Assembly: GCA_965224535.1 (NCBI GenBank)
Contig: CBDCZR010000027.1
Coordinates: 372,001 to 436,000, forward strand
Reading direction: 5' to 3'
Length of the DNA stretch: 64,000 nt
Source of the DNA: JBCDHN01 sp965224535
GTDB lineage: Bacteria > Verrucomicrobiota > Verrucomicrobiia > Verrucomicrobiales > DEV007
Under the pieces are notes generated by a model, which was given only the letters and a program-made list of their open reading frames with translations, did not search any database and had not been told where the DNA came from. Position numbers and translations under genes: made by a program. Below, piece after piece: positions 49,575 to 58,651 of this stretch. Each line of letters begins with the position of its first letter. Within the stretch, counting starts at the first letter, position 1.

Positions 49575-52385
49575 ATGATGGACTCACGTTTCTTCCGAGA
49601 TATGCCCCCAATTTGTTTCGTATCGAAACTTGCACTTTCTCTTGGCATTCTCGCTACAATTTCCAGTGCTTTAGGCCAGAATTTGGAGAAAACTGATTCT
49701 AGATTACAGCAAAATGGCTACGGCCTGTCGACTCGAACTACTGCTCTAATCTCTTCTGGAGAAAACGTATCTCCCAGTGCGGCTTCTATTGCAGCTATAA
49801 GAGAAAAATATCAAGCCGCTCGCGAAGCAGAGGATCAGCGAACGGGATTTGTAGGAAGAGCTGGGAGATTGGGGGTGGCAATGATTGGAGAAGCAAAGAA
49901 ACTCCCCTTCACGTCGATTATTCAATGGCTTGTTGAGGAAACCGTTGGCGCAGGAATGGCGGATGGGGTCGTTAAGGCTCGGGAAAATCAAATTAGGCCG
50001 TTGGTAAGGGGCCTGCTGATAGATCGAATTCGCCAAGAACCTGATAGAGCAAGCCAACTTAAGGCTCTCGGCGACATCGTCACAGCCTCACACGAGATCT
50101 TCGAGCATGAGGATCGCCTACTTGTAGTTGAAGCCGCAATTCCTTCGCTAACAAAGATGGTCCGGGAGATGTCGGAGGAAGTGGGAGACATGATAGCCCA
50201 ACAAGCCCTGCATGGTCATGATCGGGTTAAGATGGAGGACGTTAGGATAGAGCTTCGGAAGGTGAACGATGATTTCAAGATCAAGGCCCTGGAACTAGCT
50301 GCAAATTTTGATCGCATAACTGCACAACACGAGCGACGCCTGGACCGGCAAGAAGAGAGAATCACTTGGTTGACGGGAATGATTGGAGATCACGAAGACC
50401 GGCTTACCGGTGTTGAACGGTTAGCACAGCTTCACAGCGGCAACATTGCCATGCTTAGATCGGAGGTGGGTCAGCATGCGATTGCAATTCGGGAGAACGC
50501 ACGATTGGTCGATATCCTTGCTTTGAGGCAGTTGCATGGAATGAGTTCGGATGACGCATTGAAGGCCATCGAACCTGGCGGATTAGCTGTTCGAGCATTT
50601 CACCGGCTGGATGAAAAGGCTCAAAAAAAGATCCGCGAACAGATAGAGGACAAGGCAGATCGAGAAGATGCGCAAGAAATCGTAGGAACGTTTGGCGAAA
50701 TACATCAATACGCAAAAATTGGCTTCGATGTCCTGACATCCACAGGAATTCTTGAGGGTGACGACGCTGCAATAGCAGCCAAGGCCGTCGGCGTTCTAGG
50801 CAGTGTCGCCTCCGGTGCGGGAACTGGAGCTACGGTTGGTGGTGGACCGTGGGGAGCTGTAGTTGGTGCAGGTGTTGGGTTGGTGCGCGGTTTGGTTAAT
50901 GCTTTTGGAGATGAACCGGAGTCCGAATTGGAGACGATTCTGAAGGCCCTTCGAAAAATGGAAGAGAGGATACATAAACGGTTTGATCGCATCGAGGAAG
51001 CTCTGGAGCAACTTGGAACGATGATTGCGAAAATGCATAAGGAAATGCGAATGAGCTTTGATTTTCTAGCGACTTTAATCAATGATAGCACAGAGGAAAT
51101 TCGGCGGAAACTTGTCAGCATGCATGGACTGATTGCAACCGACACATATTTAGACGTTTTAGAATGTGGGGAAAATATTCGAATTCTCGAGGAAGCAGAT
51201 AGCAAAATTGATTCCTGGCAGGCGTTGCAAAAGTTCCACCCTGAGTTTGTAGTTGGGCTTCAAGGATTGGCACGAATGACTATGGAAAACGGAGAAGCTT
51301 TATTTTACCTCGAGAATGTGCTGGGCGGTCATTCGCCTGATGCTCGTCCTGAAGTAGTGGTCGCATGCGAAAGCTCATACCGTCCTCTATGGCAGCTGTT
51401 GAAAAGTTCCAATGGAGGGGCGCGTAGCTCTGTTCCAAATCGCCAGACGGAAGCTTGTTTAACCTTAATGAATGTCAGCAATACTTTTGACGACGAATTA
51501 ACTTTTCGGCGGGGCATCCGACAAAACGATCGAATCTCAGCCCAACTAAGCGCTGCATCTGAGGCTTTTGCCCACATGGATTCATTGTTCGACCCTTACT
51601 TTGTTACTTATGTCAGCGATTGGTTCCTCTATTTTATGCCGTATTTTGAGCTTGGTGGTGATAGTCGGACACTCTCACCATTGCCCTTGAACCAGATGCG
51701 GAAAATGGATGCTGATCGGCGTGAGTTCAGGGCGGCGAAATTGAGGGCTCGATTGGAACGTCTTGTTTCCTATTGTAATGTTGCTGTCGCCCAGCAACGT
51801 CTGCTTTCTGGTGCCACGTTATTTCAAGAAACCGCACGATTAATGCGTGAGGGATCCGAGGATGAAAAAGAGGCACTTCACGATGCAATTGCTGCTTCAC
51901 CATATTTTTTTGTGAACTGGGAAATCAGAAAGGCCCATTCGGCCATTCAAAATTCCCCCTTCCCAGACCGCACGGTCAAGGAATTGCTGAGCTTGTCAGC
52001 CAAGTTTTCCAGCGAACCAATTGGAGCAATCAGAGCGAGGAATCATGCCGAACTACTGGAAATCTTGTTGAAACTTGGCTATTGTCCTCCCTTGCCAGAA
52101 GATTGGAATACTAGAGTTGACGAGATTGAAGAGAGCGCAAGTAAAGATCAACGGATTCGTTTGTTTTTGGAGGTGTTGAAGGCGGATGGGATTGAGCGCT
52201 TCGACCCCCTGGTGTACCTGGACCACATTTTGGAAGGGAGAGTAGTGTTCCCTACCGAAGTAGATATGCTTCTGGAGGTTCGGGCTAGATTGGTGGAAAA
52301 GCTTGCTGAATTACGCTTTAGTATAGCCTTGGATGAACAGGAAGCTGAGGCTTATCTTGCTCTATGTGGCGCGAAACGTGATTGA
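49575..52385 (+). CDS. Large secreted coiled-coil protein with glycine-rich membrane segment
   Basis: 936 residues from ATG 49575 (a second ATG follows at once). Signal peptide FVSKLALSLGILATISSALG. Residues about 215-320 are long helical coils (DRITAQHERRLDRQEERITW). Residues about 400-446 form a glycine/alanine-rich hydrophobic hairpin (GVLGSVASGAGTGATVGGGP then WGAVVGAGVGLVRGLV) of glycine-zipper type. A second coil (ALRKMEERIHKRFDRIEEAL, about 457-520) follows, then a 400-residue helical C-terminus. The coil-hairpin-coil plan recalls alpha-helical pore-forming toxins, but no known family was recognised. Confidence 0.75.
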   Translation: MMDSRFFRDMPPICFVSKLALSLGILATISSALGQNLEKTDSRLQQNGYGLSTRTTALISSGENVSPSAASIAAIREKYQAAREAEDQRTGFVGRAGRLGVAMIGEAKKLPFTSIIQWLVEETVGAGMADGVVKARENQIRPLVRGLLIDRIRQEPDRASQLKALGDIVTASHEIFEHEDRLLVVEAAIPSLTKMVREMSEEVGDMIAQQALHGHDRVKMEDVRIELRKVNDDFKIKALELAANFDRITAQHERRLDRQEERITWLTGMIGDHEDRLTGVERLAQLHSGNIAMLRSEVGQHAIAIRENARLVDILALRQLHGMSSDDALKAIEPGGLAVRAFHRLDEKAQKKIREQIEDKADREDAQEIVGTFGEIHQYAKIGFDVLTSTGILEGDDAAIAAKAVGVLGSVASGAGTGATVGGGPWGAVVGAGVGLVRGLVNAFGDEPESELETILKALRKMEERIHKRFDRIEEALEQLGTMIAKMHKEMRMSFDFLATLINDSTEEIRRKLVSMHGLIATDTYLDVLECGENIRILEEADSKIDSWQALQKFHPEFVVGLQGLARMTMENGEALFYLENVLGGHSPDARPEVVVACESSYRPLWQLLKSSNGGARSSVPNRQTEACLTLMNVSNTFDDELTFRRGIRQNDRISAQLSAASEAFAHMDSLFDPYFVTYVSDWFLYFMPYFELGGDSRTLSPLPLNQMRKMDADRREFRAAKLRARLERLVSYCNVAVAQQRLLSGATLFQETARLMREGSEDEKEALHDAIAASPYFFVNWEIRKAHSAIQNSPFPDRTVKELLSLSAKFSSEPIGAIRARNHAELLEILLKLGYCPPLPEDWNTRVDEIEESASKDQRIRLFLEVLKADGIERFDPLVYLDHILEGRVVFPTEVDMLLEVRARLVEKLAELRFSIALDEQEAEAYLALCGAKRD

Positions 52386-52414
52386 TCGGATTGTTCGATC
52401 TGGGTAGACCTGGC

Positions 52415-52732
52415 TCAGCTTTGGGCTTTATCCAACAATTGCTGATGCAATTTCTCCAATTCTTCGATCGGACGAGGAGCGATCCGGTCGAGATACTGGT
52501 CAGCTTTGGCCTGTAATTGATCCAACTCCCTCTGTTCGGTCTTGGTCACCTTGCCGTAGACTTTTTTCTCGATCAGTTCGAAACGTCTTTTGTTAAGAGT
52601 TTCCCAGTCTTTCTCGTCAATCTCTTCCAATTCGGCCAAATCCTGGGCGATTCGTTTCATCAACTCGAGTTTTTGGCTGATGGCGAGAGGAAGGACGGTT
52701 TCAGAATAGATATTTTCAACGGTGGTGGTCAT
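52415..52732 (-). CDS. Small hypothetical protein with shared C-terminal domain
   Basis: 105 residues. N-terminal helix LAISQKLELMKRIAQDLAELEE is like small antitoxins. The C-terminus NKRRFELIEKKVYGKVTKTEQRELDQLQAKADQYL...PIEELEKL parallels the C-terminus of the HNH partner at 44150-44479. It stands alone, convergent with the large secreted gene. A partner nuclease was not found beside it. Confidence 0.65.
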   Translation of the reverse strand: MTTTVENIYSETVLPLAISQKLELMKRIAQDLAELEEIDEKDWETLNKRRFELIEKKVYGKVTKTEQRELDQLQAKADQYLDRIAPRPIEELEKLHQQLLDKAQS

Positions 52733-52939
52733 CTTGAGTCAGGATCGAACCGGTTCTTTGCGGAAAAGATGCTTCCAAATGAGCTTTTGGCAATGTTCGA
52801 GCCTCTTTTGATCCAGAGGAAATGTGGAATTGCCAGAAAAATCAGAAGAATTGCATTAAATGAATTGATATTTCGGATTTCTTAGATATTTTCCCGGCGG
52901 TTTACCTCATTCGTCACAAAATCTCACCAATCCAAGGCC

Positions 52940-53710
52940 ATGCCCGACTCAAATCCCGTTTCTAACCCAGTCGAAGACACCACCCCAGACGTTTCCACCT
53001 CTGAAAACGGCAACGATTCCACCAACGGAAACGGCTCTTCCCCCACCCGCAAAAACAGCGACCTGAACAAAAAACACCTCGCCGACATCAGCCTGGGCGA
53101 GGACGTGGCTGCGGCAGGGTTAGATGAGGATCGACTCGTGATGCTGGCGTCTCAGGAGATCGAGGAAAGCACCCTGACCGGGATCATCACCATGGCCGAG
53201 GATACGCGGACGGTCGGGCAGAAAGTGGTGGCGGCGAAGGAGGATAAGAAGCGGAAGACGAAGACGGAACAGGAGGCGAAGGAGAAATTGATGACCGGAT
53301 TGCGCGGGATCCAGACCGGGGTGAAGCGGAAGTTTCCCAAGGACAAAATCAAGTGGGCGGCTTATCGGATTGGGAAGTCGAGTTTCGGGAACAACCGCAT
53401 CGAGTTGGAGCAGGATGCGAAGGTGATTCTGGATTTGGCGGCAGAGGATGAGTTGAAGGGAATCACGACGGAGAAACTTACCGAAATTCGCGCACTGCTG
53501 AAGGCTTGGGTGAAGGCGGATGAGGAGCAGGATGCCGCGGAGGCGAAGGTGACCGATTTGCTGAAGGAGTTTGAGGAAAACGTGGGCGAGATCAATGCGG
53601 CGCGGCGCGATGTGCAGTATGCGGCGGACACGGCTTGGCCGTATAAGGAGGAGAAGAACGCGGGGACGCGGCGCGCGTTGAAGCTTCCGGCGAATCGGCC
53701 GCTGAGCTGA
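52940..53710 (+). CDS. Hypothetical coiled-coil protein with low-complexity N-terminus
   Basis: 256 residues. The first 45 residues are Ser/Thr/Asn/Asp-rich, probably disordered. The rest is charged and helical (AAKEDKKRKTKTEQEAKEKL; KADEEQDAAEAKVTDLLKEF), with KRKFPKDKIKWAAYRIGKSS in the middle. No signal peptide or membrane segment. It is similar in character, though not clearly in sequence, to the broken gene at 7579-8314. Function unknown. Confidence 0.7.
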   Translation: MPDSNPVSNPVEDTTPDVSTSENGNDSTNGNGSSPTRKNSDLNKKHLADISLGEDVAAAGLDEDRLVMLASQEIEESTLTGIITMAEDTRTVGQKVVAAKEDKKRKTKTEQEAKEKLMTGLRGIQTGVKRKFPKDKIKWAAYRIGKSSFGNNRIELEQDAKVILDLAAEDELKGITTEKLTEIRALLKAWVKADEEQDAAEAKVTDLLKEFEENVGEINAARRDVQYAADTAWPYKEEKNAGTRRALKLPANRPLS

Positions 53711-53712
53711 GG

Positions 53713-53970
53713 TTTCCTGTTGTCGTTCGAACCCAAACCGAAGAAGCGCAGGTCTTCAGGATCAAACTCGGTGGCATACCAAGTCCAGTTGCTCCAAGGG
53801 GTGAAAAACTTGGCGACAATCTGAGGATCTTCGGCATGCTCCTAGCGCCCCACTTGAGCAAACGCATCGAGCAGCTCCGTGCTGATGAGTTGATGGCCGG
53901 GATGCTCGGCTTCGAGCCGGGTTAGAATTTCGTCGAGAGCCGGGGAGCGGGAATCATCTTCGAGTCCCAT
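53713..53970 (-). pseudogene. DUF2958 gene remnant
   Basis: From ATG 53970 the frame reads MGLEDDSRSPALDEILTRLE..., meets a TAG at 53842-53844, and continues in the same frame with FFTPWSNWTWYATEFDPEDLRFFGL, the DUF2958 signature, before running into the neighbouring gene. The C-terminal half of the domain is gone. DUF2958 genes are common on plasmids and integrative elements. Confidence 0.8.
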
Positions 53971-54065
53971 GGGAATTTGGGTTAAGAGCTAGAGTTGCGC
54001 GGAGGAGGACTGCGGCGCGTGAAATCCGCTCTCTAGGAGCGATGCTGCTGGCCTCGTTCTTCTGA

Positions 54066-55286
54066 TCATTCATCATAGGATAGAAAGTCTACGGAAATCC
54101 ATCCGTCCTCAATGCCGGGCGGAATGACGAGGGCCGTTGTTTCCCCGACTTCGTAGTTGGCCAAGTCCAGCAATTGGCGGCCTCCTCCAGCCTGTTCTTC
54201 CGCCCAGCATTCTTCGGGCGGAAACGGATGATCAATGGGCTCACCATTCACCGTGATGCCCGTGCAACCAACCTTGTGGGTCAGGGTAAAACGGAATCCA
54301 GGTGGAATTACGATCGTCTCGCCAGCAGGATCGAGAGCTCGCTCGAAATTGGAGAGGTGTTCCTGGGTTTGGGAGAGCATTCGCAGGGCGTTTCCGCGCA
54401 ATTGGTGGATCTCCATGAAATAGTTAAATGGATCACGATTCGCCGATTCTAGGATCGTGTGAGCCGCGAATTCGTCGGCGAGATCGCGCTCTTCGAATTG
54501 TTCCCGGATCTGGCGATGGTTGGGCACTGCTGCTATTGCCGACTCGCGTCCGGTGTAGTAAGTAAGGTGAAGGTAAGTGCCGGAATCGACGACTCCGACG
54601 TCCTGTGCATGGTCGAGGACCGCGAAATAGGTTCGTCCGGCAATTTCGATTTCGGTGAATGGTTCTGTCAGGTAGCGAGTCGACTGCGGCTCAGTGACGT
54701 GATGTATGAATGAGAACGGTTCGGCACGATCGGACCAAATCTGAGCCATGGCATCCGCGTGCGCCTGGAAAGCCCGAACGTCCTCAAGCGAATAGGACGC
54801 ATCCTCCAAGAGCTGCGGAGTCTGTTCGAATATTACAATGCAACGGCCAAGCTCGACCGAAAGGCCAGTCCAAAGATCCGCTTCCCATTCCTCAATCGAA
54901 TCATACTCATGGCCCACTGATCCACGTGAGAGGTCGCCGGTAGACGAAACCGCGTAGAGCATGCTGGGTTGCCCGTCGTGGCAGCTATGCGCAATGGCAA
55001 GCCATTCCGGATGATTTGGGAGCTGCGAAGCTGGCTCCGCTTGAAGTTGGTGAGCGTCGCAGGCCTGAAGTTGGCCTGCGAGTTCGGCGAGAAAAGCATC
55101 CTTTCGTGCGTCAGCCGATTCTGGAACAGGCAGCTTGAATGGGGTTAGACAGATCCGTTCTACCCATACGGGCGAAGCTGTCAAGCGATGGGCATCCGCA
55201 TTGGGCTCCAAGTTGATCCGCCGCTTTGGTGATAAGGTGAACCTTTTGAAATGCCCAGCCAGTGCCCAGCCGCTTTTGCAGCCCAA
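54066..55286 (-). CDS. Hypothetical cytoplasmic protein
   Basis: 406 residues by the longest frame; the true start may be further in, since the first 35 residues look unlike the rest. The middle contains YLTEPFTEIEIAGRTYFAVLDHAQDVGVVD and a helical part, and the end has GETIVIPPGFRFTLTHKVGC and TTALVIPPGIEDGWISVDFL, two beta-rich modules. No family recognised. It ends the old chromosomal segment just left of the tRNA-Tyr fragment. No signal peptide. Confidence 0.6.
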   Translation of the reverse strand: MGCKSGWALAGHFKRFTLSPKRRINLEPNADAHRLTASPVWVERICLTPFKLPVPESADARKDAFLAELAGQLQACDAHQLQAEPASQLPNHPEWLAIAHSCHDGQPSMLYAVSSTGDLSRGSVGHEYDSIEEWEADLWTGLSVELGRCIVIFEQTPQLLEDASYSLEDVRAFQAHADAMAQIWSDRAEPFSFIHHVTEPQSTRYLTEPFTEIEIAGRTYFAVLDHAQDVGVVDSGTYLHLTYYTGRESAIAAVPNHRQIREQFEERDLADEFAAHTILESANRDPFNYFMEIHQLRGNALRMLSQTQEHLSNFERALDPAGETIVIPPGFRFTLTHKVGCTGITVNGEPIDHPFPPEECWAEEQAGGGRQLLDLANYEVGETTALVIPPGIEDGWISVDFLSYDE

Positions 55287-55334
55287 GAAAAAAGCGACCT
55301 ACAATTTCTCGTAAATCGCTCATTTTAAGGAGAG

Positions 55335-55386
55335 TGGGCAGGGCTGGATTCGAACCAGCGAAGGCATAGCCAGCAGATTTACAGTC
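55335..55386 (-). tRNA. 3' half of tRNA-Tyr (GTA), integration scar
   Basis: The minus strand reads gactgtaaatc (anticodon loop with GTA), a class II variable arm (gctggctatgccttc), a T arm (gctggttcgaatccagc) and the acceptor strand cctgccca. The 5' half (acceptor, D arm) is not present upstream, where the sequence is unrelated. It is therefore a partial copy left by site-specific integration, with the integrase gene 140 bp away; an intact tRNA-Tyr is expected at the other end of the island. Confidence 0.82.
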
Positions 55387-55526
55387 TTTATCTACCTATG
55401 TTTTCACCTGTTCTCAACTGAGTGGAATTGTGCCAATCAATATCACATAACTCGTTTATTTTCAGGGAAAATACTTGCATTCAGAGTGATCGAGGCTCAA
55501 AGCTAAGGGAACGCAAATAAACACTT

Positions 55527-56831
55527 ATGAACGGAAAAAGTGAGCCGAAAGTGAGCCGACATCAATCCCGAACTAGCGCACGGTATTGGGAAGGAAAAGT
55601 GACCAGATGCAGCTACATTCATCGCGGCAAGAAAATCCAAGAGCCTAACTACTCAGTCCAGATACAATTCCAAAAGCGGCGATATCGCTTTCGTCTTGGA
55701 ACCCCAAACGTTGCTGCGGCTGCAGCCAAAGCCCGTGACATTTATCTCAGCTTGCAGGGCAACGGCTGGGACGCAACGATGCGAACCTATGGTACCGAGC
55801 CAGAACCTGAATCAGCCCCAAATTCAGAATGCACGGTTGGCGATCTCATAAAAACATCTTGCAAGCTGTCTACCGCGAGGCCTCAATCTCTCAAAACCTA
55901 CTGCCGCGCCTTTCGTCGTCTTGTGGCTGGAATTGCCAAGATCCCAGATGAGGGAAAATTCGATGGCCTAAAGGGAGGGCACGAAGCTTGGCAGCTAAAG
56001 GTCGATTCGACTCCGTTGTCCGCAATCACGCCGAAAAAAATTACGGCTTGGAAAAACGCCTACCTACTGCGAGCTGGCTCGGACCCCGAAAAATCGAAGA
56101 GTGCAAGAACCACGGTCAACAGCTTGATTCGAAACTCAAAGGCACTCTTCTCCAAAAAAGTTCTTCCGTTTCTCTCTGAGGAATTGGAACTGCCTAGCCC
56201 CCTTCCCTTTGAGAACGTGACGATGGAAAAGCCTGCTTCAATGCGTTACGTCAGCCGGATCGATGCCAAGGCGATCCTTCAATCAGCCAATGAAACGCTT
56301 GCCGTTGATGATCCCGAGGCTTTCAAAGCCCTTCTTCTTGCCTGTATGTGTGGTCTACGAATCAGCGAAATCGACCACCTACTGTGGTCGGCATTCGACT
56401 TTGAAACGGAAACCCTTTCCATAAAGGACACTAAGTATCACCAATTGAAGTCCGAGGATTCGGCAGGTGACATCGATCTGACTCCTGAAGTTGCATCAGC
56501 CTTCCAAGGCCTTCAGGATGTTGCCAATGGCGATTTCGTCATTGAATCTCCGAATCCACCCCGAATGCCAGGAAACGCACGGCACTACCGTTGCGACAAC
56601 ATTTTCAACAAGCTAAGAAAATGGCTCAGAGATAACGGCGTGGCTTCGAAGAAGCCGATCCATGAGCTTCGAAAAGAAATTGGTAGCATTATCGCGTCAG
56701 AGCACGGAATATTCGAGGCCTCCCGCTACCTGAGGCACAGCGACATTCGAATAACTGCGGCAATCTATGTGGACAAAAAACGGCGAATCACCCCACCTCT
56801 TGACTTGCACCGATCAACGAACAATGTGTAG
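55527..56831 (+). CDS. int: Tyrosine integrase of the island
   Basis: 434 residues. N-terminal Arm-type segment (ARYWEGKVTRCSYIHRG...KKIQEPNYSVQIQF), core-binding domain (LKTYCRAFRRLVAGIAKIPD), and catalytic domain with CGLRISEID (Arg I), PIHELRKEIGSI (HxxR), LRHSDIRITAAIYVD (His and the nucleophilic Tyr). It would integrate the element at tRNA-Tyr. Transcribed away from the tRNA scar and into the island. Confidence 0.92.
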   Translation: MNGKSEPKVSRHQSRTSARYWEGKVTRCSYIHRGKKIQEPNYSVQIQFQKRRYRFRLGTPNVAAAAAKARDIYLSLQGNGWDATMRTYGTEPEPESAPNSECTVGDLIKTSCKLSTARPQSLKTYCRAFRRLVAGIAKIPDEGKFDGLKGGHEAWQLKVDSTPLSAITPKKITAWKNAYLLRAGSDPEKSKSARTTVNSLIRNSKALFSKKVLPFLSEELELPSPLPFENVTMEKPASMRYVSRIDAKAILQSANETLAVDDPEAFKALLLACMCGLRISEIDHLLWSAFDFETETLSIKDTKYHQLKSEDSAGDIDLTPEVASAFQGLQDVANGDFVIESPNPPRMPGNARHYRCDNIFNKLRKWLRDNGVASKKPIHELRKEIGSIIASEHGIFEASRYLRHSDIRITAAIYVDKKRRITPPLDLHRSTNNV

Positions 56832-57146
56832 TTCCTTCACTTCAATTGGCGCAACCACTTGATGACGGTGCTGAGAGCCTCACCGCGGGATGCGAAAGGC
56901 CGCCTAACACGGTCAAATCGTCGCGCAACGGCTCGAGCGGTTCCAGGCACTTGGTGAACTGAAAATTCTTGCCCTTGCCATGCGGAAACCAACTGAAATC
57001 TCCAGCGGTCGTCGGATCAGGAATTCGGTTTGCATTTAAGGCAGGCTACGGCTTTGAGCGAATGCGTGCTGAATTAGGCTGCTTCGATATTCGTCGGAAA
57101 TTTGCTGAATTTGTCTTGCCCCGCAGCTTCTTTCTTGGAGGGCAGA
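56832..57146. other. Junk region after the integrase
   Basis: About 315 bp with a DUF1552 scrap (56848-57012) and no intact gene. Confidence 0.6.
56848..57012 (-). pseudogene. DUF1552 gene scrap
   Basis: One minus-strand frame reads TAGDFSWFPHGKGKNFQFTK then CLEPLEPLRDDLTVLGGLSH, which is the N-terminal signature of DUF1552 proteins, then loses similarity. No start or remainder present. It is more like the chromosome than like island cargo. Confidence 0.72.
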
Positions 57147-58409
57147 TTACCGCTCCCCCAAAAGCTGTTGGGCGGTGTTCCAGTCAATATAAAGCTGGCT
57201 AATCAACCCTTCCTTCACCGCAGCAATTATCGTCTCACTACGCTCAACACCAATTCCAAAACACATGGTTCCTAGAGCCTCGCCTTTTTCTGCCAGCATC
57301 GCACAGTGCCTGAGGTGTTCACGATTTGCCCCCATCCATCTGCGCTCAAGATTATCCAAAACCGGATGATCCCCATTTCTTTTGGTCACGAATACAAGGC
57401 CAACATCCCCCACAATCCCCTCTTTCTTCTGAAGAGATTTCTGTTCATCCCGGTCTAGGATTGTGTGTAGAAATTCATCGTACCAAAAACGCTTAGTCGA
57501 TTTTTTTGGATTCCATCCAATAGACGCCAAAATACAATCGACCTCCCAACACAAAGCGCTTCCTGCCTTTTCATCGGGCGGAGACAGATCATCTCCAAAA
57601 ATTTCTAAATAAGGAGGCAGCCTTCTTACAAACGCTTTTACATCTTCAATCTCATTCTCTTCGTAAACTCTGGGGACGGCCCCCATGATACCTCGTAGCG
57701 ATTTGCTTCCGCTAACTGAACCTCGAGTCAAGTAGTTGAATTTTGCAGCCAAATAGGATGAGCTTAGTTTGAGCCGATGAACGTATCGGTCGGTTGATGT
57801 TCTATCTTCCGATTTGGATGCTTCACGAAAGGGCAAGTTAGATACAGGCTCTCCTACCAAAGGCACAAACTCAAAATCAGGCTGCTTTACGCGCTCAAGT
57901 TTTTCCATTCCTTCGGATAGCTCCCAAAGAGCCCGCCCCCAAGTTACCCCCGCGATCACCTTGGCTTGTTTGTTCGTTTTTTGCTTTTTCGCAAGCCAAC
58001 TGGATAGTTGATTTCGCACTGTTCTAGCAACGGCGCGCCCAAACAGCTCAAGCGCTTCATCCCATTTTGTGTAACGAATGTCATCCAGGTGGCTTAGGGG
58101 TTTTGTGTGGAACACGAAAACCCTGGGCTTGACCCTCTGATTCGCCCGACTGGCAATCGCCGCCAGCTTTTTCTCGACTCTGGGGGCTGATAGAAGGAGA
58201 TTTGCCTCACCGATCTGCTTTTCGCTTAAAGTGTGTCTGGACTCAACAACTATCAGGCCGCTGTCAATGCAATCTTGTTTCAGTCGCGAAACGGAAGCAG
58301 CGCTGATACCTAACTCATCAGCAAGGTCTTTTTGGGTGACCTCTGGGTCGGACAATCGATAGGCAATAGCATACAATTCAGGCGGGAAATCAATTTCATT
58401 AGAACTCAT
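57147..58409 (-). CDS. SorC/DeoR-like transcriptional regulator
   Basis: 420 residues from ATG 58409 (MSSNEIDFPPELYAIAYRLS). N-terminal winged HTH (TQKDLADELGISAASVSRLKQDCIDSGLIVVE) followed by a long C-terminal domain that ends like SorC effector domains (ETIIAAVKEGLISQLYIDWNTAQQLLGE). Divergent from the HerA operon across 242 bp that contains an inverted repeat. It probably controls that operon in response to a small ligand, perhaps a nucleotide or sugar phosphate. Confidence 0.75.
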   Translation of the reverse strand: MSSNEIDFPPELYAIAYRLSDPEVTQKDLADELGISAASVSRLKQDCIDSGLIVVESRHTLSEKQIGEANLLLSAPRVEKKLAAIASRANQRVKPRVFVFHTKPLSHLDDIRYTKWDEALELFGRAVARTVRNQLSSWLAKKQKTNKQAKVIAGVTWGRALWELSEGMEKLERVKQPDFEFVPLVGEPVSNLPFREASKSEDRTSTDRYVHRLKLSSSYLAAKFNYLTRGSVSGSKSLRGIMGAVPRVYEENEIEDVKAFVRRLPPYLEIFGDDLSPPDEKAGSALCWEVDCILASIGWNPKKSTKRFWYDEFLHTILDRDEQKSLQKKEGIVGDVGLVFVTKRNGDHPVLDNLERRWMGANREHLRHCAMLAEKGEALGTMCFGIGVERSETIIAAVKEGLISQLYIDWNTAQQLLGER

Positions 58410-58575
58410 TCGACAGAAAGTAATCGATTTCAGAAACCTCTCAACATTTGGAATACATTTTACAGAGCTTAATTGAATGGAATTGCTTTCAGGATCTGAA
58501 TTCGGTTTCATTTTCCGCTTGCCCTTCACGCCGTGTGGTGCTTCGCTAGAGGCAGTAGCACCCACCTTACGCCAG

Positions 58576-58598
58576 TACAAAACCGTCAGTCTTTTGTA
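58576..58598. promoter_or_regulatory. Candidate operator between regulator and HerA operon
   Basis: Inverted repeat tacaaaa-ccgtcagtc-ttttgta with perfect 7-bp arms, 53 bp before the HerA start. Confidence 0.45.
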
Positions 58599-58651
58599 GT
58601 TGGCAGAGTCCTTCCGCCCCTCCCATAGTCCCAAATACGAACCGTTCGGAC

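Noticed and set aside
55111..55323. Minus-strand frame starting MSDLREIVGRFFLGLQ
   Set aside because: The start looks natural, but it overlaps the larger hypothetical gene in another frame and loses protein-like character after about 30 residues. It could be the true N-terminus if a frameshift is present.
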